From contig CAYLRY010000003.1 in assembly GCA_964386535.1 (NCBI GenBank), positions 49,873 through 113,872 on the forward strand: a stretch of 64,000 nt of DNA, written 5' to 3'. The DNA comes from CAYLRY01 sp964386535 (GTDB lineage: Bacteria > Chloroflexota > Dehalococcoidia > Dehalococcoidales > UBA3254). Below the pieces are notes generated by a model, which ran no database searches, was not told the DNA's origin, and saw nothing but the letters and a program-made list of their open reading frames with translations. This document shows, piece after piece, positions 17,239 through 26,819 of the stretch. The translations under genes were made by a program, and so were the position numbers. Numbering within the stretch: position 1 is the first letter of the stretch; each line of letters opens with the position of its first letter.

Positions 17239-17460
17239 TTAACATTCAGTTTTTAACCCCAACCGGAATCTGGCTGAGTCACCGGTATATTTTACCAGCC
17301 GCAGTGCAGTATTTGAGGTAATGCCCCCTTTCCCCGGGACCATTTCATTGATACGTTGAGATAACGCCCCTGTTTCTAAAGCCGGGTGATTCTGGCTAAT
17401 CCCCACAAGAAGGGCAAAAAGAAAAATTGTACCTGCTGTTGAGCCGGGTGAAAGCCGAAG
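17239..17460 (-). pseudogene. Degraded HigA-like antitoxin relic
   Basis: On the minus strand an open frame carries GISQNHPALETGALSQRINEMVPGKGGITSNTALRLVKYTGDSARF, then RLGLKTEC and a stop. This follows the HigA/VapI helix-turn-helix pattern (GISQ, QRINE, GK-GIT, TALRL, then a short tail). The upstream part only faintly retains the usual PGE-x-L-x-EF start, and no matching start codon and ribosome site or HigB toxin gene is present. I read it as a remnant of a toxin-antitoxin module. The frame remains open to 17538, but those residues are unlike the family. Confidence 0.5.
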
Positions 17461-17666
17461 AAGGCCCTGATTAAGAAAATAAGGCTGAACGTGTTTTCCT
17501 TTTGTCAATTCCGATATGTGACTGTTAAAATGAATCATGCCGCAGGCTTATGATCGCGCAGGCTGTCTTCGAGGGTGGTTATAGACACTCTGGTATACAT
17601 GAAGTTGATATCATCTCAAACCGAGCCTGAAGCTCTCCAGGTTATAAGGGAAAGGGGGAATAATAA

Positions 17667-17984
17667 ATGACGGTTCCGGTTACCGCTATCAATTTAGGTT
17701 TGACGACTGTAATTTTTATCTTGGGCATCTGGGCATTTTTTAAGAGAAGGGCTGACGTAATTCGGTTTAAACGCCAAATCAGACAAGACACAGCATCTTT
17801 CAAAGCAACTGCCATACCCAGCGTATCTCTTTTTATCGGCATCGCCTTCGGTTTATTTGCAATTTCCCATGCCTTAACCCTGGCGGGATTAGCCGAGACC
17901 CTGGAAACCTTCATCATGATTATCCGGATTTTGGGCTATCTGCTGGTTATAGTTGCACCTGCGCGAATATTGATGAAAAGATAA
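17667..17984 (+). CDS. Small membrane protein of unknown function
   Basis: The 105-residue protein has three hydrophobic segments at about residues 5-24, 50-75 and 82-101. A basic stretch (FKRRADVIRFKRQIRQD) lies between the first two, as expected for a cytoplasmic loop. An upstream AAAGGGGGAATAATA serves as ribosome site. The layout resembles small prokaryotic membrane proteins with paired C-terminal helices, but I do not recognise the family. It stands alone between a toxin-antitoxin relic and an oppositely oriented acyltransferase. Confidence 0.6.
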   Translation: MTVPVTAINLGLTTVIFILGIWAFFKRRADVIRFKRQIRQDTASFKATAIPSVSLFIGIAFGLFAISHALTLAGLAETLETFIMIIRILGYLLVIVAPARILMKR

Positions 17985-18245
17985 ATCGAAATATCCGGAA
18001 CAACCCTTGATTCACCATCAAACAAAGCTAAACGAGCGTGGATTTTTTCACCAAATCAGTGCAGAAACCTTGTGCCTGTTTGAAGCTATTTGATGGCGGA
18101 TTTTGGCAACTTGGACGCTGAACAATAAATTGAGCACCATTGCTTCCTGTTCAGCCCGGCGTCGAGGGCAATCTTCAGGCATGAGAATACCTCAGGGGTC
18201 TGATTAGTTGATTCGATCTGTCAGGCTGTTATTTTTTGCGGCTTT

Positions 18246-19331
18246 TTAAGCTAATTGATATTCAAAGTATTCATTCTCGCAAGGACTGCCCAGCGCAATA
18301 TAGACCTTCCGCGCCTTAGGGCAGTTGATGAGGCTGACTAACGTTTTCGTCATTCTTCCCATGGGCAACGGAGCTTTCTGGTTAGGATGCCGGCAGATTG
18401 AATTTGGGAAATTATTATGGTCCTGTAATAACTGTTTCATTATCTCCACTGACAGGCGCCCGTGATGTTTGCTCATAAGCTGAAACAGTCTTTGACTGCG
18501 GATATAGGAATCAGGCATATGTGCTGGCGCCAGGTCAGCACTTTTAAAGCGGTCTGCTTTAAAACAATTGGCATGGCAAAGGATCCCATTCTCGGCAAAA
18601 AGGACTTCAACATCATCCGAGGTAACCTCAATATCCATAATATCTCCCTGTTCGCTTGCCAGCAGATAGTTTTTTGCAGATCTTCTTCTGGCGGAGGCGA
18701 TATTGCCAATTGCCTCTCCTATGGTTTCAGATGTCAGCACTTTCCTGAGGATCATGTGTGAAGGTACCTCACCTTGCGGTTTTAAAGAATCCCGGTTCCT
18801 GAGCAGGTTTAGATTTAAAGTGATACCGGCCGAATTCAAACCAATCAATCCCAGGCCCCCGGCGGGAGCCACTGCCAGAATATCGGGGCCCCGGGTTGGT
18901 TTCATCTTTAAAAGAACCATAATTTCTTCCCACATGTTTAGGTAATCAAGATTCTGCCCGGCTATGACCTCGCCGTTACCGGTGGCATCGCCTGAGGCGG
19001 CAAATGAGGTACACCCCATGAGAAACAACCCTGAGATTTCATAAGTAATATTCAGGAGAAAAACATCTTGAAACTCCAATTTCGCTCCAGCCGCCATCCC
19101 TTTCATTTCATCCACAATCTCCGGTGCATACTCACGGGCTGGCGGCAGGTACATGGGGATATACTTTTCAGCCATCTCTTTAAACTTATTCTGGCCACCG
19201 AAAATCTGATGGTTGATTTCGAGAGCTTTGTGTATTTCGGGACAGGCTGTACCATATTGAAACCCCATATCATAAGAACTGCCGCATATCTCAACCACCT
19301 TGATTTTTCTATGGCCTTTAATATCAGACAT
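18246..19331 (-). CDS. C45-family peptidase / acyl-CoA:6-APA acyltransferase-like Ntn hydrolase
   Basis: I choose ATG 19331 because GGGGAGGG lies just upstream; the frame extends further 5' without a ribosome site. The 361-residue product starts MSDIKGHRKIKVVEICGSSYDMGFQYG, the C45/AAT-type N-terminus. The processing and nucleophile site is the Cys in MGCTSFAASGDATGNGEVIAGQNLD at about residue 103. Further on it shows PAGGLGLIGLNSAGITLNLN and a late LLQDHNNFPNSICRHPNQ with conserved NSIC. Members are self-processing N-terminal nucleophile hydrolases acting on amides. The natural substrate here is unknown. No acyl-CoA gene is adjacent. Confidence 0.82.
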   Translation of the reverse strand: MSDIKGHRKIKVVEICGSSYDMGFQYGTACPEIHKALEINHQIFGGQNKFKEMAEKYIPMYLPPAREYAPEIVDEMKGMAAGAKLEFQDVFLLNITYEISGLFLMGCTSFAASGDATGNGEVIAGQNLDYLNMWEEIMVLLKMKPTRGPDILAVAPAGGLGLIGLNSAGITLNLNLLRNRDSLKPQGEVPSHMILRKVLTSETIGEAIGNIASARRRSAKNYLLASEQGDIMDIEVTSDDVEVLFAENGILCHANCFKADRFKSADLAPAHMPDSYIRSQRLFQLMSKHHGRLSVEIMKQLLQDHNNFPNSICRHPNQKAPLPMGRMTKTLVSLINCPKARKVYIALGSPCENEYFEYQLA

Positions 19332-19577
19332 AATTCCCTCCCCAAATTCTATTTTAGATATTACCGTCTTCATTGTGAGAATCATCCATCCTGGATGGCA
19401 GCCGGCATCATTAAGGATGAATATACTTGCTGAAGAAGTGTTGGATACCCCACACTGGCTCAGGGGATTTGAACATAAAAACAATATTACCAGGTTTGAC
19501 TATAAAAGGCAGCAACTCTTAAAATATATTACTAAGGAGAATCTCTAAATTGACGTTGCAGAAGAGGTCTAAAAGCA

Positions 19578-19656
<79 letters not shown>

Positions 19657-19741
19657 GCGCCACTATATTATAAGCGGAAACTGCTTTTAGAGCAACTTGC
19701 AACTTGACATTGATTATCCACGGTATAATAAGGAAGTGCTG

Positions 19742-20926
19742 ATGAAATATTGTATTCTGATTATTGATGGCGCAGCCGGGCACCCCCTGCCCCAGCGGGG
19801 AGGCAAGACCTGTCTGGAGCTGGCGCAGACCCCTGAGCTGGATGCTCTGGCTCGGGAGGGCTGCCTGGGTATGACCTGTAATGTACCGGAAGGCATGGAA
19901 CCCAGCAGCGCCATCGCTTGTATGTCCATCCTGGGTTATGACCCCCGCATCTATTACCGGGGACGCAGCGCTATTGAGGCGGTCAGCATGGGCATCCCCA
20001 TCGGCAAAGGAGAAACCGTCTTTCGCTGCAATATGGTGGCAGTCCGTGACGGCGCAATGTTTGACTACAGCGCCGGGCATATCAGCACAGAAGAAGCCAG
20101 GCAGCTAATAGAGGCAGTGGACAAAAAGCTGGGCAATACAGATATTAAGTTTTATCCCGGTGTAAGTTACCGCCATATTTTAAAAATTAAGGGCCATGAA
20201 GAAGCTGTGGAAGCAATCTGCACGCCCCCACATGATATTCCGGGCCAGCCGGTGGCAAAACATTTACCTAAGGGGAAAGGCAGCCGGCTTTTAATTGACC
20301 TCATGCAGCGCTCAGAGGCTGTCTTAAAGAACCACCCGGTTAACCTGGCCAGGATCTCCCGGGACGAACCCCCCGCCACCACCATTTGGCTTTTCTGGCC
20401 CAGCGGCCAGGTCCCTAAGTTACCTTCTTTCCAGCAAAACTACGGTCTCCGTGCTGCCATGATCAGCGGTGTTGACTTGCTGCGTGGATTGGCCCAAATG
20501 GCTGAAATGGAGATAATAAAAATACCTGGGGTTACGGACGGACTGGATAACGATTACGTTGCCCAGGGTGAAGGCGCATTAAGAGCCCTGGAGAGCCGGG
20601 ACCTGCTGGTGGTCCATGTAGAAGCCCCGGATGAAGCCGGTCATTCCGGTTCTATTGATCATAAGGTGGAAGCCATTGAACGAACGGATAAAGAGATTAT
20701 CAGACGTTTACGGAATTATAAAACCCACCAGTTGCGCTTATTGGTACTCCCTGACCATCCCACCCCCATCGATATACAGACCCATACTGGCGAGGAGGTG
20801 CCTTTTTTGCTCTGGGGACCGGGATTTCCCCCTAATGGCGCCCGGCGTCTAACTGAGGCTGAAGCCAGGGCCGCCAACTTTTCTATTCCGGCAGGGTATG
20901 ATATCATAAATAGGTTGATTAAATAA
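19742..20926 (+). CDS. apgM: Cofactor-independent phosphoglycerate mutase, archaeal type
   Basis: The start is ATG 19742 with AAGGAAG upstream, giving 394 residues. It begins MKYCILIIDGAAGHPLPQRGGKTCLELAQTPELDALA, the alkaline-phosphatase-superfamily metal site of ApgM. The nucleophile Ser lies in PEGMEPSSAIACMSILGYDP. The C-terminal metal ligands are in VHVEAPDEAGHSGSIDHKVEAIE and VLPDHPTPIDIQTHTGEEVPFLLWG. The enzyme interconverts 3- and 2-phosphoglycerate in glycolysis and gluconeogenesis. This short archaeal-type form also occurs in several deep-branching bacteria. It stands alone, downstream of the divergent tRNA-Pro. Confidence 0.93.
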   Translation: MKYCILIIDGAAGHPLPQRGGKTCLELAQTPELDALAREGCLGMTCNVPEGMEPSSAIACMSILGYDPRIYYRGRSAIEAVSMGIPIGKGETVFRCNMVAVRDGAMFDYSAGHISTEEARQLIEAVDKKLGNTDIKFYPGVSYRHILKIKGHEEAVEAICTPPHDIPGQPVAKHLPKGKGSRLLIDLMQRSEAVLKNHPVNLARISRDEPPATTIWLFWPSGQVPKLPSFQQNYGLRAAMISGVDLLRGLAQMAEMEIIKIPGVTDGLDNDYVAQGEGALRALESRDLLVVHVEAPDEAGHSGSIDHKVEAIERTDKEIIRRLRNYKTHQLRLLVLPDHPTPIDIQTHTGEEVPFLLWGPGFPPNGARRLTEAEARAANFSIPAGYDIINRLIK

Positions 20927-21154
20927 TTATAAACGGATAGGAGTTCCCTCCAGGATCCCGGTTGGGATTTAGCCTTCCACCCAGTAATTTTCACCTTAAT
21001 GATACTGGCGCCCTGAGGATAATCGCCTGTCTGTTTACTGAAGTTAAAAACATAACAATCAGGTGTGGGTATGGAAACGCGCCCACTTTTTACAGTTGGG
21101 TTTAAACCCGTGGCGCCGTCTTTATGACAGGTTAAAATCAATAAGAGGACTGAA

Positions 21155-22375
21155 ATGCCAATAGTTGTCCAAAAATACGGGGGCAGTTCGGTGGCGGATC
21201 CCGATAAAATCCGCAATGTAGCCCTTAGAGTCGGTAAATCTCATGATTCAGGTAATCAGGTGGTAGTGGTCATATCTGCTATGGGAGATACTACGGACGA
21301 CCTGACAGCCCTGGCTCATAAAATAACGGATAAGCCGGACAGCCGTGAGATGGATATGCTGCTTTCTACCGGTGAGATTGTCTCAGCCGCCCTTCTAACT
21401 ATGGCGCTGCATAAATTGGGATATAAAGCCATCAGCCTAAGTGGCCGGCAGGCCGGCATTCAAACAGATGACTCTTACAGTAAGGCCAAGATCCTTAAGG
21501 TAGAATCGGACAGAATAGTCAAAGAACTGAATGAGGATAATATTGTGGTAGTAGCCGGTTTTCAGGGTATTACAGATGATTCTGATATAACCACTCTGGG
21601 CCGTGGAGGTTCGGATACCACAGCCGTAGCACTGGCCATCAGCCTTAAAGCTAAAGTGTGCGAACGTTATACTGACGTTGACGGCATTTATACCACTGAT
21701 CCGCGTTATTGTTCTGAAGCGCGTAAGCTCAAGGAACTGGCTTACGAAGAAATGCTGGAGCTAACATCCACCAGCAGTTCTAAAGCCATGCATATCCGCG
21801 CCATCGAGCTGGCCGGAGTTTATAATATGCCTATTCTAGTAGCTTCAAGCTTTAATGATAGCCCTGGGACATTGATACACGGAGGAGAATCCATGGAACT
21901 ACGAAATAAGGTCAGGGGAATTGCACATGACCTGGATGTAGCCAAAATTACTATTACCGGGATCCCCAATCAGCCGGGTATTGCAGCCGCCATTTTTGAA
22001 CCTCTGGCCAAATCCGGTATCAGCGTGGATACCATTGTACAAAACGCCTTTTTGGAACAATTTGCAGACCTGACTTTCACTGTCACCAGGGGTGATCTTA
22101 AGAAAGCCAGCGATATTATCCAGTCTGTAGCCAAATCCATCAAGGCTAAAGATGTGGTCACTGATGACAAGCTCGGCAAAGTGAGCATTGTGGGAACGGG
22201 CATGCAAAATACCCCCGGTTATGCCTCTAAGATGTTTAGCGCTCTCAGCCAGGAAAAGATCAATATCCAGTTGATTACTACCTCCGAGATTCGTATCACC
22301 TGTATAATCGAAGAATCCAGGATGAAGGACGCTGTGCGCGCTTTGCACAAAGCCTTTGAGCTGGAAAAAGACTAG
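21155..22375 (+). CDS. lysC: Aspartate kinase with tandem ACT domains
   Basis: The 406-residue protein starts MPIVVQKYGGSSVADPDKIRNVA, with the KYGGSS phosphate-binding signature. It continues with GFQGITDDSDITTLGRGGSDTTAVALA and CERYTDVDGIYTTDPR. Two ACT domains occupy residues 265-335 and 345-405. It phosphorylates aspartate, the first step toward lysine, threonine, methionine and diaminopimelate. The ACT pair indicates allosteric feedback control. AAGAGGA upstream serves as ribosome site. The gene is followed by a strong terminator at 22414. I saw no lysine riboswitch in the 228-bp leader. Confidence 0.95.
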   Translation: MPIVVQKYGGSSVADPDKIRNVALRVGKSHDSGNQVVVVISAMGDTTDDLTALAHKITDKPDSREMDMLLSTGEIVSAALLTMALHKLGYKAISLSGRQAGIQTDDSYSKAKILKVESDRIVKELNEDNIVVVAGFQGITDDSDITTLGRGGSDTTAVALAISLKAKVCERYTDVDGIYTTDPRYCSEARKLKELAYEEMLELTSTSSSKAMHIRAIELAGVYNMPILVASSFNDSPGTLIHGGESMELRNKVRGIAHDLDVAKITITGIPNQPGIAAAIFEPLAKSGISVDTIVQNAFLEQFADLTFTVTRGDLKKASDIIQSVAKSIKAKDVVTDDKLGKVSIVGTGMQNTPGYASKMFSALSQEKINIQLITTSEIRITCIIEESRMKDAVRALHKAFELEKD

Positions 22376-22413
22376 ATAGCGGTCTCATCAGACCTTTCGT
22401 TATCAATAACAGT

Positions 22414-22444
22414 AAGGGGATATCAACACTATATCCCCTTTTTT
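22414..22444 (+). terminator. Rho-independent terminator after lysC
   Basis: A perfect ten-base stem AAGGGGATAT / ATATCCCCTT with a seven-base loop is followed by TTTT. It ends the lysC transcript. Confidence 0.9.
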
Positions 22445-22610
22445 ATTACAACAGTACTTGACGGGCCAGGTCCGGTCCGCAACGGGCCGGGTAAACCGGT
22501 TTTCCGGGCAGGCAGTTTCCGGATATTATTATTTAAGGTTTAGAAATTCGAGTTTAGAGTAAGCGCTATATCCGGGATAGGACTTTAGGGCCACAAATTA
22601 ACATAATTAC

Positions 22611-22640
22611 TTGTCTCAAACCTCCGGCACGAGGTACAAT
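22611..22640 (+). promoter_or_regulatory. Probable sigma-70 promoter for the TPR-gyrA unit
   Basis: TTGTCT is separated by 18 bp from TACAAT, about 45 bp before the TPR gene start. The remaining 22445-22610 between terminator and promoter shows no gene. Confidence 0.5.
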
Positions 22641-22686
22641 GTAACTAATAAAGGTTTAATTTTAGGGATTTTTACGGAGTATTAAG

Positions 22687-23499
22687 ATGGCATATCAGGA
22701 AGACCAGAGAGGCAAACTAAGACGGCAATCCAGTAAACAGGCCATTGCACTGGCCATGGAAGGTCGCTGGCAGGAATCCATTGCTGTCAATCAGGGCATT
22801 CTCCAGAATTTTCCCCATGATGTGGATGCCTTTAACCGCCTGGGGAAAGCTTATATGGAACTGGGTGATTATAGCCGGGCAAAAGAAGCTTATACACAGG
22901 CCTTGCAATTGGACCAGTATAATACCATCGCTAAAAAGAACCTTCAGCGCCTGGAGCATCTGGGCGACGCTCCCATCGTAGCGCCTGATAACAATGCCGA
23001 AAAAGCTGAGCCGCATCTCTTTATTGAAGAGATAGGTAAAGCCGGAGTACTCAATCTTAATCAGATAGCGCCTGCGGAAAGACTGATGACCATGATGGCA
23101 GGTGACAAAGTGGTATTAAAACCCCAGGGCGCCAGCCTGGTGGTTGAAAATGTCCGGGGAGAATATCTGGGGTTGGTACCCTCCAAGCAGGGACAGAGAT
23201 TGATAAAATTGATGGCCGGAGGTAACAAATATACGGCAGCTATTGTTACCGCCAGCGAAAATTCAATCTCAGTCATCATCAGAGAGACTTACCAGGACCC
23301 CAGTCAGATTGACCAGGTTTCCTTCCCGGGTAAACGTATCGAAGAAATACAGCCCTATGTCAGCGATAGGGTGTTCAAATCTGAGTATGAAGAAGGGGAA
23401 GATCTGATAGAAGGGACTCCTTTCGAGGAAGGTGTTGAGACTCCGGAGGAAGTCATAGAGGATGTGGAAGAAGAGAAAGAATGGGAACAGGAAATTTAA
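22687..23499 (+). CDS. TPR-repeat protein upstream of gyrA
   Basis: The 270-residue protein has about two to three tetratricopeptide units in residues 15-100, including FPHDVDAFNRLGKAYMELGDYSRAKEAYTQALQLDQYNTIAKKNLQRL. A middle domain of about 110 residues with short beta-like segments follows. The tail is very acidic (residues 235-270, mostly Glu/Asp). The N-terminus is basic (RGKLRRQSSKQA). The gene is 47 bp upstream of gyrA in the same direction, and a probable promoter precedes it, so the two are likely co-transcribed. TPRs mediate protein contacts. The partner is unknown and I assign no function. Confidence 0.8.
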   Translation: MAYQEDQRGKLRRQSSKQAIALAMEGRWQESIAVNQGILQNFPHDVDAFNRLGKAYMELGDYSRAKEAYTQALQLDQYNTIAKKNLQRLEHLGDAPIVAPDNNAEKAEPHLFIEEIGKAGVLNLNQIAPAERLMTMMAGDKVVLKPQGASLVVENVRGEYLGLVPSKQGQRLIKLMAGGNKYTAAIVTASENSISVIIRETYQDPSQIDQVSFPGKRIEEIQPYVSDRVFKSEYEEGEDLIEGTPFEEGVETPEEVIEDVEEEKEWEQEI

Positions 23500-23546
23500 C
23501 CGGTCAAAATGGTGTTTTAGAACAATAACAGGAGGTTTAACCTTAA

Positions 23547-25979
23547 ATGATAGCAGGGGCCACCCGGGATGTAAATATTGAGGAAGAATTAAAGAGTTCT
23601 TACCTGGACTATGCTATGAGCGTCATCGTCTCCCGGGCTTTGCCGGACGTACGGGATGGGTTGAAACCGGTACAGCGCCGGATTCTTTATGCCATGCAGG
23701 ACATGGGATTAACCCGTAGCAGCGCACATAAAAAGAGCGCCCGCATTGTGGGTGAAGTGCTGGGCAAGTATCATCCCCATGGTGATGCCTCAGTGTATGA
23801 TACCATGGTCCGCCTTGCGCAGGACTTTTCCATGCGCTATCCGCTGATAGACGGACAGGGCAACTTTGGAAGCGTTGATAATGATCCTCCTGCAGCCATG
23901 CGCTATACTGAAGCCCGTCTTTCAGCCATTGCTGAACAGATGCTGGTGGATATTGAAAAAGACACTGTTGATTTCGTACCCAATTTTGATGATAGCCTGA
24001 GAGAACCTGCCGTATTGCCCGCCCTCCTACCGAACTTGCTGGTCAACGGAAGTTCCGGGATTGCAGTGGGCATGGCAACCAATATTCCGCCCCACAATTT
24101 GATTGAGGTCTGTGACGCAGTTTCTTTCCTGGTAGATAACCCTGAAGCTACCGTCGATGACCTGATGCAGTTTATTAAAGGACCTGATTTTCCTACCGCA
24201 GGCATTATTTTGGGCAAAGACGGTATACGCAGTGCCTACGCTACCGGACATGGGCGGGTGGTAGTACGGGCTAAGGTACATGTGGCAGACATCCCTGGAG
24301 GACTGGGACGGCGTGAAATAATCGTTACCGAATTGCCTTATCAGACCAACAAGGCCGCCCTGGTGGAACGCATTGCAGGGCTGGTGAAGGACAAAAAAGT
24401 AACCGGAATCAGTGAAGTCCGTGATGAGTCTGACCGTCAGGGTATGCGGGTGGTGATTGAACTGAAAAGAGAGGCTCAACCCCCCCAGGTCCTGAACGCC
24501 CTGTATAAATATACAGCCATGCAATCCGCTTTCTTCGTGAACATGCTGGCCCTGGTAGATGGTCAACCCCGTGTTATCAGCCTGAAAGAAGCTCTGGACT
24601 ATTATATACAGTTCCGACAGGAAGTTATCACTCGCCGGACCAAATTTGATCTAGCAGGGGCTAAAGCCCGGGCCCATATTCTGGAAGGACTCAAGATTGC
24701 CCTGGACCACATAGATGAGGTTATCAGGACCATCAGGGAATCCGAGACCGCCGATACGGCCCGCAAGAATCTGATGTCCAAATTCGGTCTTTCGCAGATT
24801 CAGTCTCAGGCTATACTGGATATGCAGTTACGCAGACTGGCTAACCTTGAACGCAACAAGATTCTGGAGGAATACGAACAGGTATTGAAAACCATTGCTT
24901 ATCTGGAAGACCTTCTGGCTAACAAGAAAAAAATCCTCTTTCTGGTTAAGGAAGAGATCAGCCAGCTAAAATCTAAACACGGTGACGCCCGCCGGACAGA
25001 GATCAGCGAACAGGCTGTTATGGACTTTGTGATAGAAGAGGTCCCTCATGAGAGGGTGGTGGTAACTCTTAGCGGACGCGGTTTCATTAAAAGGATACCA
25101 GCCGCGGTCTACCGCTCCCAGCACAGGCGCGGCAAAGGCGTTAAAGGCATGGGAATCCGGGAAGCGGATGCCGTGAAATTCCTGAGTGTAGCGGATACCC
25201 ACGATAATCTGTTCTTTTTCACCAATCTGGGGAAAGTCTATCATCTGAAATGTCACGAAATACCGGCAGATGCCTCCCGAACAGCTAAAGGTCTGGCAAT
25301 AGTCAATCTTTTCCCCATTGTAGAAGGAGAAAGGGTCACGGCCATAGTGTCAGTGACTGATTTCAAACCGGACAGCTATCTGTTGATGGCTACGGAAAAA
25401 GGCGAGATCAAGAAAACCGCCCTTGAATATTTCGAGTCCGTGCGTAACAGTGGTATCATTGCCATGGATCTGGAGGAAGGCGATGAACTGGTAGCCGCCG
25501 GTCTGGCTTCAGACCAGGATGATGTGGTGTTAATTACTGAACAGGGTCAGTCGATCCGCTTTCTGGTTGAAAGCCTGCGCAGCAGTTCACGTACCTCTGG
25601 TGGAGTCCGCGGGATCCGCCTGGAAGAGGGGGATAAACTAGTCAGCATGTCCGTTGTCATCCCGGAGGCTTACCTGCTGGTTGTAACTGATAACGGCTAT
25701 GGAAAGCTGACGCCTATTGCTTATTATAAACAGCAGGCCAGGGGTGGCGTAGGTATCAAGACCTTAAAGGTTACGGACAAAACGGGTAAAGTGGCGGCTG
25801 CCAGGCTGGTTACCCAGTCCCAGCAGTTGATGATCATATCCAAAGACGGCATGGTCATGTCAACCCCGGTCAAGGATGCTGAAGGTGGAATTCCGGTTCT
25901 GGGCAGAGATACCCAGGGTGTTATAATAATGCGAACTGAAGAAGGAGACTGCGTAGCGGCAATTGCCGCCTGGGATTAA
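23547..25979 (+). CDS. gyrA: DNA gyrase subunit A
   Basis: The 810-residue protein begins with EEELKSSYLDYAMSVIVSRALPDVRDGLKPVQRRILYAM and carries AARIVGEVLGKYHPHGD-like QRDR sequence (here SARIVGEVLGKYHPHGDASVYDTMVRLAQDF). The catalytic Tyr is in AAMRYTEARLS at about residue 120. The C-terminal half contains the beta-pinwheel repeats. The GyrA-box region reads QHRRGKGVKGM, which identifies it as gyrase rather than topoisomerase IV. With GyrB (53831 onward) it introduces negative supercoils using ATP. A strong ribosome site, AGGAGG, precedes the ATG. Confidence 0.96.
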   Translation: MIAGATRDVNIEEELKSSYLDYAMSVIVSRALPDVRDGLKPVQRRILYAMQDMGLTRSSAHKKSARIVGEVLGKYHPHGDASVYDTMVRLAQDFSMRYPLIDGQGNFGSVDNDPPAAMRYTEARLSAIAEQMLVDIEKDTVDFVPNFDDSLREPAVLPALLPNLLVNGSSGIAVGMATNIPPHNLIEVCDAVSFLVDNPEATVDDLMQFIKGPDFPTAGIILGKDGIRSAYATGHGRVVVRAKVHVADIPGGLGRREIIVTELPYQTNKAALVERIAGLVKDKKVTGISEVRDESDRQGMRVVIELKREAQPPQVLNALYKYTAMQSAFFVNMLALVDGQPRVISLKEALDYYIQFRQEVITRRTKFDLAGAKARAHILEGLKIALDHIDEVIRTIRESETADTARKNLMSKFGLSQIQSQAILDMQLRRLANLERNKILEEYEQVLKTIAYLEDLLANKKKILFLVKEEISQLKSKHGDARRTEISEQAVMDFVIEEVPHERVVVTLSGRGFIKRIPAAVYRSQHRRGKGVKGMGIREADAVKFLSVADTHDNLFFFTNLGKVYHLKCHEIPADASRTAKGLAIVNLFPIVEGERVTAIVSVTDFKPDSYLLMATEKGEIKKTALEYFESVRNSGIIAMDLEEGDELVAAGLASDQDDVVLITEQGQSIRFLVESLRSSSRTSGGVRGIRLEEGDKLVSMSVVIPEAYLLVVTDNGYGKLTPIAYYKQQARGGVGIKTLKVTDKTGKVAAARLVTQSQQLMIISKDGMVMSTPVKDAEGGIPVLGRDTQGVIIMRTEEGDCVAAIAAWD

Positions 25980-26147
25980 TAGCAGTTACGAGCCTGGCTT
26001 TGGGATTTGAAGTTTAGCGGAGCAGATAAACCTGAAGCAGAACGGTAGTTATACCTGCTTTATTATCACGCGGATACAGGCCCAGGTGATTTTGCGCTCT
26101 ATCTAGTACCGGTTCCGGGATCCAGGAAGGGGAATTCAACTTTAGCT

Positions 26148-26819
26148 TTAAATTATATAACGGCTCCTGATCTTTTCGATCAGCCTTTCAGGATTAACAA
26201 CAAGAATGTCATGTAACAGCGGTTCGTCAAGACCAGCGCCCAGGGCTACAGCGCTGGCAAAGGCGTCAGTCAGTATCTCCGTGTCTTTATGGGCATCCGA
26301 ATCGACCAGCATTTTAGCTCCGGCAGCCAGAGCCGTTTTAACTACATGTCCATTGGTCAGAGAGTGCCCTTTGCGGGCGCTGATTTCGAGGAAGATGCCG
26401 TTCTGGGCTGCTAGTTGAGCTTCTTCCAGGGTGATCATACCAGGGTGGGCCAGGATATCAACATCCGGACAGGTTACAGCCGCCAGATCGGTCCCTTTCT
26501 CTACCGGCTCCACGATGGTTTCACCATGAACTACCACTATCCAGGCGCCCATTTCTCGGGCTTTCTTAGCGGTTTGCGCAATCATTACCGCCGGTTCGTG
26601 TGTCAGTTCTACCCCGGGAATAGCCAAAATGTTCCAGTGATCTCGCGCCAGGGCGCATATTCTGACTATCTCCGGTATTATACGCTGCATATCGGCTGAA
26701 GTAGCATGGTCCGTAAGGGCATAAGCCGGGCAGCCGTTAGCCACCGCCTGGCGTATCATCTCGACAGGTGCATATTCACCGTCACTGAGTGTAGAATGAG
26801 TATGTAGATCGTAGACCAT
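26148..26819 (-). CDS. PHP-domain phosphoesterase (histidinol-phosphatase-like)
   Basis: The 223-residue protein has the PHP metal motifs in order: DLHTHSTLSDGEYAP (motif I), ALTDHAT (II), IPGVELTHEP (with Glu), VVHGE (III), DILAHPG, and a late VDSDAHKD. All His/Asp ligands of a trinuclear site are present. The PHP superfamily hydrolyses phosphoesters. Close relatives are annotated histidinol phosphatase-like, but no his genes are nearby, so I do not assign histidine biosynthesis. The gene is convergent with gyrA across a gap of about 170 bp. Confidence 0.88.
   Translation of the reverse strand: MVYDLHTHSTLSDGEYAPVEMIRQAVANGCPAYALTDHATSADMQRIIPEIVRICALARDHWNILAIPGVELTHEPAVMIAQTAKKAREMGAWIVVVHGETIVEPVEKGTDLAAVTCPDVDILAHPGMITLEEAQLAAQNGIFLEISARKGHSLTNGHVVKTALAAGAKMLVDSDAHKDTEILTDAFASAVALGAGLDEPLLHDILVVNPERLIEKIRSRYII

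Noticed and set aside
20927..21154. Lysine riboswitch in the leader of lysC
   Set aside because: I could not find the conserved multi-helix pattern, and the gap is short and lacks a terminator-antiterminator.
20927..21216. Minus-strand frame overlapping the apgM-lysC gap, with an orderly looking sequence (SGRVSIPTPDCYVFNF)
   Set aside because: It extends into both flanking genes, has no ribosome site at a suitable start, and no family is recognised; possibly a relic but not supportable.
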